64,000 bases of DNA from Flavobacteriales bacterium ALC-1 (lineage in GTDB: Bacteria > Bacteroidota > Bacteroidia > Flavobacteriales > Flavobacteriaceae): contig ABHI01000003.1 in assembly GCA_000171875.1 (NCBI GenBank), positions 310,001 through 374,000 of the forward strand, in the 5' to 3' direction. The position numbers were made by a program, and so were the translations under genes. This document shows positions 26,643 to 35,896 of the stretch, piece after piece. Numbering within the stretch: the stretch's first letter is position 1; each line of letters begins with the position of its first letter. A model generated the notes under the pieces. The model had not been told where the DNA came from. It was given only the letters and a program-made list of their open reading frames with translations, and searched no databases.

Positions 26643-27902
26643 ATGAAGGATTTATTTGAAAAGATTTATAGAGACAAAGGTCCATTAGGTAAATGGGCTG
26701 CTCAGGCTGAAGGTTATTTTGTATTTCCAAAGCTTGAAGGTCAAATTTCTAATAGAATGAAATTTCAAGGAAAAGATGTTATTACTTGGAGTATTAACGA
26801 TTACCTTGGTTTAGCAAATCATCCAGAAGTTAGAAAAGTAGATGCTGAAGCTGCTGCTGCTTATGGTTCTGCATATCCTATGGGAGCACGTATGATGTCT
26901 GGTCATACCGATTTACACGAGCAATTACAGAACGAACTTGCTGCGTTTGTTAGTAAAGAAGCTGCATATCTTTTAAATTTTGGATATCAAGGGATGGTAT
27001 CTACAATTGATGCTTTAGTTTCTAAAGACGATATTATTGTTTACGATGTTGATGCACATGCCTGTATTATTGATGGTGTGCGTTTGCATATGGGTAAACG
27101 TTTTACATATAAACATAATGATGTAGAAAGCTTAGAAAAAAATCTTGAGCGTGCAACCAAAATGGCAGAGCAAACTGGTGGAGGGATTTTAGTGATTTCT
27201 GAAGGTGTATTTGGTATGCGTGGTGAACAAGGTCGATTAAAAGAGATTGTTGGGCTTAAGAAAAAATTCAATTTCAGACTATTTGTGGACGATGCTCATG
27301 GTTTTGGTACTTTAGGTGCTACTGGAGCTGGTGCAGGTGAGGAGCAAGGTGTGCAAGATGATATTGATGTATATTTTGCAACATTTGCAAAGTCTATGGC
27401 AAGTACTGGGGCTTTTATTGCTGGTGATCAAGAAATTATCGATTACTTAAAGTATAACTTACGTTCTCAAATGTTTGCTAAGTCGTTACAAATGCAACTG
27501 GTTGTTGGTGCATTAAAACGTTTAGATATGTTGCGTACTATGCCAGAGCTTAAGAAAAATCTTTGGACGATAGTTAATGCGTTACAATCTGGATTAAAAG
27601 AACGTGGTTTCGATATTGGAACAACACAAAGTTGTGTGACTCCAGTATATTTAAAAGGCAGTATTCCTGAAGCTATGGCTTTAGTGAGAGATCTACGTGA
27701 AAATTATGGAATATTCTGTTCTATAGTAGTTTACCCCGTTATACCTAAAGGATTAATTTTACTAAGAATGATTCCTACGGCAACACACACTTTAGAAGAT
27801 GTTAGTGAAACTCTTGATGCTTTTGATGCTATAAGAGATCGCTTGGTAAATGGAACTTACAAAAGAATGTCTGCAGCTTTAATTGCCGCAATGGGAGAAT
27901 AA
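26643..27902 (+). CDS. Serine palmitoyltransferase-like alpha-oxoamine synthase
   Basis: 419 residues, PLP fold-type I. The PLP lysine is K250 in FAKSMAS, and the cofactor-binding aspartate and histidine lie in DDAHGFGTLG. The family condenses an acyl thioester with an amino acid with loss of CO2. In Bacteroidota this sequence type serves as serine palmitoyltransferase (3-ketosphinganine for sphingolipids) or, with cysteate, as the first enzyme of sulfonolipid (capnine) synthesis. KBL and AONS belong to the same fold, but the context (a GNAT of the YghO type convergent downstream) favours a lipid role. Serine versus cysteate specificity cannot be read from the sequence. Confidence 0.85.
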   Translation: MKDLFEKIYRDKGPLGKWAAQAEGYFVFPKLEGQISNRMKFQGKDVITWSINDYLGLANHPEVRKVDAEAAAAYGSAYPMGARMMSGHTDLHEQLQNELAAFVSKEAAYLLNFGYQGMVSTIDALVSKDDIIVYDVDAHACIIDGVRLHMGKRFTYKHNDVESLEKNLERATKMAEQTGGGILVISEGVFGMRGEQGRLKEIVGLKKKFNFRLFVDDAHGFGTLGATGAGAGEEQGVQDDIDVYFATFAKSMASTGAFIAGDQEIIDYLKYNLRSQMFAKSLQMQLVVGALKRLDMLRTMPELKKNLWTIVNALQSGLKERGFDIGTTQSCVTPVYLKGSIPEAMALVRDLRENYGIFCSIVVYPVIPKGLILLRMIPTATHTLEDVSETLDAFDAIRDRLVNGTYKRMSAALIAAMGE

Positions 27903-27926
27903 TTCCAAATATATATAACATAAAAG

Positions 27927-27950
27927 AGCCACTGAAAAGTGGCTTTTTTT
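27927..27950 (+). terminator. Intrinsic terminator after the SPT-like gene
   Basis: A 7-bp stem AGCCACT/AGTGGCT with a GAAA tetraloop is followed by seven T. It separates the gene from the convergent GNAT gene. Confidence 0.92.
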
Positions 27951-27991
27951 ATTTAAAATCTTAAAAATGATTATTGAGCGTAGTCGAAGGG

Positions 27992-29113
27992 TTATGAAAT
28001 AGCTTTTTTAAAGGTGCAACGTCTTTTGTGTGTTACAGGTTTAAAATTTTTCCAGAGTTTATGAATAGCTTCATTATCATCTAATTCGGGACCTCTAACA
28101 CAAAGCTTAATACCTTTTGCATTAAAGGTTTGCCAGAACTCTTCAAAAATTATTGCTGTTACACCTTTGTTTTGATATTCTGGTAATACTCCGATAAGGT
28201 AGAATGTAACTGTTTTTGCTTTCTTTTTCGCTTTTAATAAGTGCATAAATCCAAAAGGGAATAGCTTACCATTCATTTTTTGCAATGCCTTAGCATACGA
28301 TGGTGTTACAATACCAAAGCCTACAAGTTTGTTATCCTTGTCTAGTACAAACTTTACATATTCTGGATTTAAAAAACCAATAAACTTTTTCTTAAAGTAC
28401 TCGCGTTGTTCTTGATTAATTTCAACAAATGATGATAATACGGAATGCGATTCTGAAAAGACATCAAACATCTCATCTGCATATTTCATTATTTCTTGAT
28501 TATCAGTAAAATTAAGCGCTCTAAGCTGATAACGCTTTTTTACCATGGTTTGCACACGTGTAAAAAACTCTTGGAGTATGTTTTTGAACTCCATTTTATT
28601 TTCAGAATAAGTTTTTCCAACGCCATAGCCCAATGCTCTAAAGTGCTCTGCGTAATAAGGATGATTATGCCAGGTAATCATGCTTCCTAGCTCGTCGAAG
28701 CCTTCAGTTAGTATGCCTACCTTGTCTAAATTAGAAAAACCAACAGGCCCTTCGATATAGTCTAACCCCTTTTCTTTACCTATTTCGTGTACTTTTTCTA
28801 AAAGCCGTTTGGTGACTTCTATATCATCAACAACATCAAACCAACCAAAGCGCATTTTCTTTTCATTTTGCCCATTAACCTCAAGCCAATTTATAATTGT
28901 GGCAATTCTACCAACAATTTTATTGTCTATGTAAGCTAAGAAATAACGAGCTTCAGCATCTTTAAAAACAGGATTAACGTCTTTATCTAAGGTTCTTACT
29001 TCTTCAGCTATAATTGGTGGAACCCAAGATTTAGAGTCTTTATAAAGTTGGAATGGAAATTTAACAAACGTTTTAAGATCCTTTTTTGATGTAGCTTCTT
29101 TAATAGTAATCAT
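27992..29113 (-). CDS. YghO-like GNAT acyltransferase
   Basis: 373 residues. The N-terminal block (KDLKTFVKFPFQLYKDSKSWVPP, PVFKDAEARYFLAY, GRIATIINW) and the C-terminal acyl-CoA motif (YLIGVLPEYQNKGVTA, QxxGxxA type) place it in the YghO-like GNAT family. Members of this family occur next to SPT-like genes in several Bacteroidota, and a GNAT-fold protein acts as ceramide synthase in Caulobacter (published work I recall). N-acylation of a long-chain base is therefore a plausible but unproven role. No signal peptide, so cytosolic. The upstream outer-membrane gene ends only 8 bp before it, so the two are co-transcribed. Confidence 0.8.
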   Translation of the reverse strand: MITIKEATSKKDLKTFVKFPFQLYKDSKSWVPPIIAEEVRTLDKDVNPVFKDAEARYFLAYIDNKIVGRIATIINWLEVNGQNEKKMRFGWFDVVDDIEVTKRLLEKVHEIGKEKGLDYIEGPVGFSNLDKVGILTEGFDELGSMITWHNHPYYAEHFRALGYGVGKTYSENKMEFKNILQEFFTRVQTMVKKRYQLRALNFTDNQEIMKYADEMFDVFSESHSVLSSFVEINQEQREYFKKKFIGFLNPEYVKFVLDKDNKLVGFGIVTPSYAKALQKMNGKLFPFGFMHLLKAKKKAKTVTFYLIGVLPEYQNKGVTAIIFEEFWQTFNAKGIKLCVRGPELDDNEAIHKLWKNFKPVTHKRRCTFKKAIS

Positions 29114-29121
29114 AAATTATT

Positions 29122-30108
29122 TTATAGATTATCAGAATCTGAGTCATCAAAATCGTCTTTCTTCTTCTTTTTCTTCTTATCTTTTCGTTTGTTACGTTTT
29201 TGCTCGTCTTCAAGAGAATTTCCATTATCAATTTTCTTATCCTTATGGAAGTCTAAGCGGTAAGATGCACCAAAAGCAATATTAAAAACTGTTGGCGTGT
29301 CTTTGGTGTTAAAGGCAATGTTGGCATCTAATTGAAAATCTTTAGTCCATAAGTATGCACCACCAAACCTAAGAAGATTGTCAGCATAAAAATCGCTACT
29401 AATACCTTGAGTTTCACCAAAAACAACCCATTGAGGCGTAAATGAATGTGTTAAAGTCAGTATGTATTGAAAATCTGAGTAATCTGTACCAATTCTATCT
29501 AAAATAAAGTTAGTAACAAATACCCATCCACCGTTAAAGTTGTTTTGTGTAGCAACCATGATTTTAGGGCTAAATCCTTTTATACCTGGAGCAGTGTAAG
29601 GGTTGTCCTTTGTATCGAAATTTGCACCAGCATAAACAGCTACTGCCGGTATTAATGATTTCCATTGAAATGTTCTATTTGCATGGTAACTGTATAGGTT
29701 AGGTTTAGCTTCTTCAACATTTTTATACGGATCGTAAACTAAATACTTAGCACCTAAAGTTATATTTTTAAAGTTCGAACGCTTATTTTCAACAGGAATA
29801 GCTGCATTATTAAATGTAATGTTATCATTCTGATAAACACCATCTAACGAAAATTCTAATTGATCAAACAATACTCCATATCTAATAGCAAAGTCTAACC
29901 CAAAACCAGAAACTTCATATCTTAACGGTACATGTTCTTCTTTTACGGTAAAAGCACCAGCTTCAAACTGTACAACGCCAGTACCTAAAGAAAAAGCACT
30001 TTTTGAAACACCTGGACGGTTAGAGTTTATAACTTCTGTGTATTGTCCGTAGGCTGAGCTAAAAGTCAATGTAATTAATAAAACGAAAATGGATTTGAGT
30101 ACTCGCAT
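29122..30108 (-). CDS. Outer-membrane beta-barrel transporter-like protein with charged tail
   Basis: 328 residues. A signal peptide (MRVLKSIFVLLITLTFSSAYGQ) is followed by alternating amphipathic strands with an opening TEVINSNRPGVSKSAFSLGTGVVQFEAG, as in the PF13557 (MetA-like) outer-membrane family. The barrel ends around YRLDFHKDK and is followed by an unusual ~35-residue tail, first lysine-rich then aspartate/serine-rich, so the barrel does not end with the normal C-terminal aromatic residue. It is 8 bp upstream of the GNAT gene. Confidence 0.75.
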   Translation of the reverse strand: MRVLKSIFVLLITLTFSSAYGQYTEVINSNRPGVSKSAFSLGTGVVQFEAGAFTVKEEHVPLRYEVSGFGLDFAIRYGVLFDQLEFSLDGVYQNDNITFNNAAIPVENKRSNFKNITLGAKYLVYDPYKNVEEAKPNLYSYHANRTFQWKSLIPAVAVYAGANFDTKDNPYTAPGIKGFSPKIMVATQNNFNGGWVFVTNFILDRIGTDYSDFQYILTLTHSFTPQWVVFGETQGISSDFYADNLLRFGGAYLWTKDFQLDANIAFNTKDTPTVFNIAFGASYRLDFHKDKKIDNGNSLEDEQKRNKRKDKKKKKKKDDFDDSDSDNL

Positions 30109-30125
30109 TGGTTTTTGGTTTAAGT

Positions 30126-30133
30126 CAAATATA
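30126..30133 (-). promoter_or_regulatory. Candidate -7 element for the barrel-GNAT operon
   Basis: On the minus strand TATATTTG, matching TAnnTTTG, 17 nt before the ATG at 30108. No obvious -33 TTG. Confidence 0.4.
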
Positions 30134-30187
30134 TATATTTTATACTTTTTTTAAGGAATAATAACGGATTATAAATGAGTATAATTG

Positions 30188-30195
30188 TATTTTTG
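30188..30195 (+). promoter_or_regulatory. Candidate -7 element for the DUF4834 gene
   Basis: TATTTTTG, matching TAnnTTTG, 16 nt before the ATG at 30212. Divergent from the element at 30126-30133. Confidence 0.4.
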
Positions 30196-30211
30196 AGTAT
30201 TATTTATTTTT

Positions 30212-30505
30212 ATGATACAAGAAGCTTCGGCCATGGGATTATTGAGAACGATTATAATTATATTGCTTGTTTACTTCGGTTTCAAGATATTAGCACGTCT
30301 TTTTGCACCTTTTCTTTTGCGTTTTGTAGCTAAAAAAGCTGAACAAAAATTTGGTCAACAATTTGGTGGGTTTCATAACCAAGCAAATCAAAGACAGCAA
30401 CAAAAGCATAAAGAAGGGGAAACAGTTATTGATAAAATGCCTAATCAGAATAAACCATCAAACTCTAAAGTTGGTGAGTACGTTGATTATGAGGAAATCG
30501 ATTAA
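30212..30505 (+). CDS. DUF4834 family small membrane protein
   Basis: 97 residues. One membrane helix (LLRTIIIILLVYFGFKILARLFAPFLLRFVA), a basic/glutamine-rich middle and a conserved KVGEYVDYEEID tail that marks the DUF4834 family. In Bacteroidota this gene regularly precedes yfhO, as it does here (86 bp upstream). Role unknown. The overlapping +1-frame ORF at 30351-30581 is a shadow. Confidence 0.85.
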   Translation: MIQEASAMGLLRTIIIILLVYFGFKILARLFAPFLLRFVAKKAEQKFGQQFGGFHNQANQRQQQKHKEGETVIDKMPNQNKPSNSKVGEYVDYEEID

Positions 30506-30590
30506 GCTTGTTTTTGCAGAAACGGAAATCTCTAGTTATATTTCAAAAAAAATAACTACTTTTCAGAATCATTCAACTTAAAGCTTTTTC

Positions 30591-33023
30591 ATGTCATTCT
30601 CTTTTAAACGCTTATTACCACATATCTTAGTTATATTAGGATTTGTAGTACTTTCTCTATCCTATTTTAGTCCTGTTTTACAAGGTAAAAAGATTTTTCA
30701 GAGTGATATTATGCATTACATTGGCATGGCTCAGCAGCAAAAAGAGTTTGCGAAAGAAACTGGAGAGCAAACCTACTGGACGAATAGTGCCTTTGGAGGA
30801 ATGCCTACGTATCAATTAGGAGCAAAATACCCTCATAATTATATAAAAAAACTAGATTTAACCTTAAGATTTCTCCCAAGACCAGCGGATTACTTATTCC
30901 TATATTTTATTGGTTTTTATATCTTGTTATTGTCCTTAAAAGTAGATCTTAAACTCGCAGCACTAGGAGCATTGGCCTTTGGGTTTTCCACCTATCTTAT
31001 TATTATATTAGGCGTTGGTCATAATGCCAAAGCGCATGCTATAGCTTATATGCCTTTGGTTTTAGCAGGAATTATACTCACATTTCAAAAAAAATATATT
31101 CTCGGATTTTTGCTCACAACTGTTGCTTTAGGCTTAGAGATTGTGACCAATCATTTTCAGATGACCTATTACCTTTTATTATTAGTTTTAGTACTTGGCT
31201 TAGCATATCTTATAGATGCTTACAGAAAAAAGGTCTTGCCACATTTCTTTAAATCTGTTGGATTATTGTCTATTGCAGCAATTTTGGCGGTTGGTCTCAA
31301 TGCTACAAATATAATGGCTACACAAGAGTATGTTAAGGAAAGTACGCGTGGTAAAAGTGAGTTAACTATTAATCCTGATGGCTCTCCTAAAGAAGTGACT
31401 ACAGGTTTAAATAAGGACTATATCACTGAATATAGCTACGGTATTTTAGAAACCTTTAATCTTTATATCCCAAAGTTTATGGGTGGTGGAAACACTGAAG
31501 ATGTTGGTAAAGATTCTGAAACTTATAAAGCATATATAAACTTAGGTGCTTCACCAATTGAAGCGTTAGAAGCATCTCGAAATGCACCAATGTATTGGGG
31601 GAAACAACCTATTGTTGAAGCTCCAGCTTATGTAGGTGCAGTAATCATCTTCCTTTTTGTCTTTGGCCTATTCTTAGTTAAAGGGCGATTAAAATGGTGG
31701 TTAGTTGGAGGAACAATTTTATCGTTACTACTCTCTTATGGAAAGAACCTAGGGTTTTTAACGGACTTCTTTATCGACTATATACCTTTATATAATAAGT
31801 TTAGAGCAGTAAGTTCTATACAAGTTATTCTAGAATTATGTATTCCTGTTTTGGGCATTTTTGCTTTGGTGCGTCTATTTAACGATTTTCAGAAAGATGA
31901 AGAAAAGCTAAAGGCTTTAAAATATACAGTTGGTATTACTGCTGGTTTAGCTTTGTTTTTTTTACTGTTTAAATCTGCTTTATTTGACTTTGAAAGCTTT
32001 AGAGATGATGGTTATATCCAAGCGTATGGACAACCATTTATAGATGCAATTATTGAAGATCGAAAATCATTAATGACTACAGATACATTAAGAACTTTGA
32101 TTTTAGTCTTGCTTTCTGCTGGGACAGTTTATCTGTTTTTAAAGAAAAAGCTATCTGAAACATTAACTGTTATTGTGTTTACTGTTTTATTACTTTTTGA
32201 TTTGGTTACTGTGGATAGACAATATGTGAATAATGATAATTTCACCTCTGCATTAAGTGTTGATAAACCTTATCAAGCTAATGATGCTGACAAAGAAATT
32301 CTAAAAGATGAGGGACATTTTAGAGTTTTAGATATGTCTTCAGAAGGGCAGCGTAAACCGGGACGTGCGGCTTATTTTCATAATTCATTGTTTGGTTATC
32401 ATGCGGCAAAATTAGGCAGAGCGAATGAGTTATTAGAGTTTCATGTGTATAAAAATAACATGAATGTACTCAATATGCTCAATACTAAATATATCATCGC
32501 AGAAGAGCAAGGTAGTATATTTCCTTATACAAATACTGATGCAAATGGTAATGCTTGGTTTGTTAGTGAATTAAAACAACTAACTGACGCCAATATAGAA
32601 ATAAAAACTTTAGATAGTCTTAATACTAAAACTAAAGCGGTTACTACAATGTCTGATTTTAGTTCTAAATCTAAAGTAGTTACTTATCAAGTGGATTCTA
32701 CAGCTTCAATTCAATTAAAAGAATTCCAACCAAATTATTTAAAGTATGAGTCAGATAATTCTAATAATGGATTAGCTGTATTCTCAGAAATCTATTATGA
32801 ACACGGTTGGAATGCTTATATAGATGGAAACTTAACACGACACTTGAGAGTAAATTATGTATTGAGAGCATTAGAAATTCCTAAAGGAAATCACACTATA
32901 GAATTTAAGTTTGAACCACAAGTTGTAGAGACAGGAAGTACTATTGCTATGGCAAGTTCTGCTGTATTTGGAATATTGTTGCTTTTAGGGTTATTCTACA
33001 CATTTAAGAAGAAAGATAACTGA
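30591..33023 (+). CDS. YfhO family multi-pass membrane protein
   Basis: 810 residues with about a dozen membrane helices over the first 540 residues, then a ~250-residue periplasmic beta-rich domain and a final helix with a basic tail. YfhO-family proteins are GT-C-like and are thought to transfer sugars from lipid-linked donors to cell-surface polymers. Conserved stretches include WTNSAFGGMPTYQL and GWNAYIDG near the C-terminal end. A glycosyltransferase and a flippase follow, in keeping with envelope glycan assembly. Confidence 0.85.
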   Translation: MSFSFKRLLPHILVILGFVVLSLSYFSPVLQGKKIFQSDIMHYIGMAQQQKEFAKETGEQTYWTNSAFGGMPTYQLGAKYPHNYIKKLDLTLRFLPRPADYLFLYFIGFYILLLSLKVDLKLAALGALAFGFSTYLIIILGVGHNAKAHAIAYMPLVLAGIILTFQKKYILGFLLTTVALGLEIVTNHFQMTYYLLLLVLVLGLAYLIDAYRKKVLPHFFKSVGLLSIAAILAVGLNATNIMATQEYVKESTRGKSELTINPDGSPKEVTTGLNKDYITEYSYGILETFNLYIPKFMGGGNTEDVGKDSETYKAYINLGASPIEALEASRNAPMYWGKQPIVEAPAYVGAVIIFLFVFGLFLVKGRLKWWLVGGTILSLLLSYGKNLGFLTDFFIDYIPLYNKFRAVSSIQVILELCIPVLGIFALVRLFNDFQKDEEKLKALKYTVGITAGLALFFLLFKSALFDFESFRDDGYIQAYGQPFIDAIIEDRKSLMTTDTLRTLILVLLSAGTVYLFLKKKLSETLTVIVFTVLLLFDLVTVDRQYVNNDNFTSALSVDKPYQANDADKEILKDEGHFRVLDMSSEGQRKPGRAAYFHNSLFGYHAAKLGRANELLEFHVYKNNMNVLNMLNTKYIIAEEQGSIFPYTNTDANGNAWFVSELKQLTDANIEIKTLDSLNTKTKAVTTMSDFSSKSKVVTYQVDSTASIQLKEFQPNYLKYESDNSNNGLAVFSEIYYEHGWNAYIDGNLTRHLRVNYVLRALEIPKGNHTIEFKFEPQVVETGSTIAMASSAVFGILLLLGLFYTFKKKDN

Positions 33024-33043
33024 TTGTCATTCCTGTGAAAGCA

Positions 33044-34333
33044 ATGAGCAAAAAAAAAGCACTTATCATAACTTACTATTGGCCACCTGCTGGAGGTCCA
33101 GGAGTGCAACGTTGGCTAAAGTTTGTAAAGTACTTACCAGACTTTGGTATAGAACCTATTATCTATTGTCCGGTGAATCCAAATTATCCTATTATGGATG
33201 AGAGTTTGGTAAATGAAGTCCCTGAACATATTACCATATTAAAGCGACCTATTAATGAGCCTTATGGTTTGGCAAGTTTGTTTTCTAAAGGTAAATCTAA
33301 GACGATAAGTTCTGGTGTTATTCCAAAAGCTAAAAAACAATCCTTGATTGAAAAAACAATGCTTTATGTAAGAGGGAACTACTTTATACCAGATGCTCGA
33401 AAAAACTGGATTACACCATCGGTTAAGTTTCTTTCAGATTATATTCAAATGCACGAGATTGGTACTGTAATTACCACAGGGCCACCACATAGTATACATC
33501 TCATTGGTTTAAAATTAAAAGCACAGTTAAATGTAAAATGGTTTGCAGATTTTAGAGATCCTTGGACTACTATTGGGTATCATAAAGAATTAAAACTAAC
33601 AGATTCTTCAAAAGCAAAACATAAAGACTTAGAGCATCAAGTTTTAAATACTGCTGATGACATTATAGTGACTAGTAATCATACAAAAAACGAGTTTCTA
33701 ACCAAAACTAAACAACCCATTTCTGTAATTACAAATGGTTACGATTCACATTCTATTAGAGTAGATGGGAAGGACGAGTTATTTACCTTATCTCACATAG
33801 GTTCACTGTTGTCTGAGCGTAACCCTTTAGTTTTATGGGAAGTGCTTTCAGAATTAATTAAAAATAATGACGAATTTTCTAAAGTTTTCAAACTACAATT
33901 AATTGGAGTGGTTAGTGATGATGTTGTTGATTCAATTTATAGAAGTGGTTTAAAGCAATATGTTGATGTTGTTGGCTATGTGAATCATGATGAAGCGATT
34001 AAATTTCAATTAAAATCGCAATTGTTGTTGTTGATAGAAATAGATTCTGAAGACACTAAAGCCATTATACCTGGTAAAGTTTTCGAATACCTTATTTCAG
34101 AAACACCAATAGTAGCGATAGGTCCAAAAAATGCAGATGTAGAGGAAATTATTAAGTCAACAAATACCGGAACTTATTTTAACTACAATCAAAAAAATGA
34201 ATTAAAATCGCAAATTTTAAGTTATTTTGAAGCTTTTCAAAATAATGAACTAAAGGTCAATGCTATTGGCTTACAACCTTATAGTAGAAAAGCATTGACA
34301 CAGAAGCTGAGTGAAGTTCTTAAGAAAAAATAA
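33044..34333 (+). CDS. GT4-like glycosyltransferase
   Basis: The ATG at 33044 is preferred over a GTG at 33035 because it begins directly before KKKALIITYYWPPAGGPGVQRW, the usual N-terminus. 429 residues with the GT-B fold: an N-terminal acceptor domain and a C-terminal nucleotide-sugar domain with a partial EX7E-like region (KVFEYLISETPIVAIG). It lies 20 bp after yfhO and 54 bp before the flippase gene. Sugar specificity cannot be told. Confidence 0.85.
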   Translation: MSKKKALIITYYWPPAGGPGVQRWLKFVKYLPDFGIEPIIYCPVNPNYPIMDESLVNEVPEHITILKRPINEPYGLASLFSKGKSKTISSGVIPKAKKQSLIEKTMLYVRGNYFIPDARKNWITPSVKFLSDYIQMHEIGTVITTGPPHSIHLIGLKLKAQLNVKWFADFRDPWTTIGYHKELKLTDSSKAKHKDLEHQVLNTADDIIVTSNHTKNEFLTKTKQPISVITNGYDSHSIRVDGKDELFTLSHIGSLLSERNPLVLWEVLSELIKNNDEFSKVFKLQLIGVVSDDVVDSIYRSGLKQYVDVVGYVNHDEAIKFQLKSQLLLLIEIDSEDTKAIIPGKVFEYLISETPIVAIGPKNADVEEIIKSTNTGTYFNYNQKNELKSQILSYFEAFQNNELKVNAIGLQPYSRKALTQKLSEVLKKK

Positions 34334-34387
34334 TTAGTAAAATACATTTTTGGAAATTGGCAGTTTATAGTTGTAATTTGTACCTCT

Positions 34388-35848
34388 ATGGGAATTGTAT
34401 TAAAACAATCATTTAAGAATACCGTTACAACCTATTTGGGCTTCGGTATTGGTGCTATTAATACACTTTTTCTTTACACTAATTTTTTAACAGATGAATA
34501 TTATGGTTTAGTTGCTTTTTTGTTATCTGCAGCTAATATTATGATGCCTTTTATGGCTTTTGGAGTTCATAATGCTATTGTGAAATTCTATTCGGCATTC
34601 AAGTCTAAAAACAGTATCAATAGTTTTTTAACCTTGATGCTATTTTTGCCTTTACTGTTTATAATTCCTGTTGCTTTAGTTGGCTATTTTGCTTACGATT
34701 CTATCTCTAGTTTACTTTCAAACGAAAATTCTATTGTAGAAGGTTATATCTGGCATATGTTTATTTTGGCAGTTGCCATGGCGTATTTCGAAATCTTTTT
34801 TGCTTGGACAAAAGTGCAGATGCAAACTGTCTTTGGAAATTTAATGAAAGAAGTATTTCACCGCGTTTGTATTTTCCTATTGTTATTCGGTGTGTATTTA
34901 GAGTGGTTGACAGTTGAGCAATTTATTGTAGGACTTGTGCTTGTCTATATCTTGAGAATGATTATTATGAAACTCTATGCGTTCTCTATAAGGTTTCCAA
35001 GGTTAAAATTTCAAAAATTAGAAAAGCAATTTTCGATATTAAAATATGCAGGCTTAATGATTATTGCAGGTTCTGTCGCTATGTTAATACTCGATATTGA
35101 CAAGTTTATGATTGGTTTAATACTTCCAGATATAGAACAAGTGGCTTATTACAGTGTTGCTATTTTTATAGCCACAGTTATTGCAGTACCACAGCGTGCT
35201 ATGCACCAAATAATGATGCCGTTAACAGCTAAATACCTTAATGAGAATGATAGGATTTCTTTAGAGGATTTGTATAAACGCAGTTCTATGACGCTTATGA
35301 CAATCAGTGGTTTTATTTTCCTATTGATTATTTTAAACATTAATCAGTTGTATAAAGTTCTTCCTGAAGAGTTTACTGGTGGACTTTTTGTGGTCCTTAT
35401 TGTTAGTCTAGCTAAGCTTTATGATAATTGCTTAGGAAATAATAATGCGATACTATTTAATAGTGATTATTACAGAATGGTTTTATTTTTTGGTGTATTA
35501 TTAGCAATAATGGCAATTGTGCTCAATGCTATATTCATTCCAATTTACGGAATTGATGGTTCTGCGTTTGCCACTTTTCTTGCTGTCTTTATTTATAACA
35601 CTATAAAAATCATTTTTGTAAAACAGAAGTTTAATATGCTGCCTTTTACTATGGCCTCGTTTAAAATAGTATTAACTTTAATTGGATTATCACTAATATT
35701 CTACTTTTGGGAATTTCCGTTCCATCCTATTGTAAATATTGCTTTAAAGTCTGCTGCTATTGGTTTTGTGTATTTTAGTTTTATCTATAAGTTGAATGTT
35801 TCCGATGATATTTCTAGCCAGATTAAGAAATATTTACGGTTGAAATAA
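34388..35848 (+). CDS. Wzx-like polysaccharide flippase (MATE/MOP superfamily)
   Basis: 486 residues with 12-14 predicted membrane helices and no soluble domain. The N-terminal LKQSFKNTVTTYLGFGIGAINTLFLYTNFLTDEYYGL block is typical of Bacteroidota polysaccharide biosynthesis/oligosaccharide flippase proteins. It would move a lipid-linked sugar unit across the inner membrane, in keeping with the upstream glycosyltransferase and YfhO genes. Confidence 0.87.
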   Translation: MGIVLKQSFKNTVTTYLGFGIGAINTLFLYTNFLTDEYYGLVAFLLSAANIMMPFMAFGVHNAIVKFYSAFKSKNSINSFLTLMLFLPLLFIIPVALVGYFAYDSISSLLSNENSIVEGYIWHMFILAVAMAYFEIFFAWTKVQMQTVFGNLMKEVFHRVCIFLLLFGVYLEWLTVEQFIVGLVLVYILRMIIMKLYAFSIRFPRLKFQKLEKQFSILKYAGLMIIAGSVAMLILDIDKFMIGLILPDIEQVAYYSVAIFIATVIAVPQRAMHQIMMPLTAKYLNENDRISLEDLYKRSSMTLMTISGFIFLLIILNINQLYKVLPEEFTGGLFVVLIVSLAKLYDNCLGNNNAILFNSDYYRMVLFFGVLLAIMAIVLNAIFIPIYGIDGSAFATFLAVFIYNTIKIIFVKQKFNMLPFTMASFKIVLTLIGLSLIFYFWEFPFHPIVNIALKSAAIGFVYFSFIYKLNVSDDISSQIKKYLRLK

Positions 35849-35896
35849 AACATATCATAATTATAAGTCTCACTTTTAAGTCGGAATAGTTTTAGT

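Noticed and set aside
30351..30581. An ORF overlapping the DUF4834 gene in another frame
   Set aside because: It overlaps the 3' half of a well-supported DUF4834 gene and ends just before yfhO; it has no family or signal and a basic, low-complexity N-terminus.
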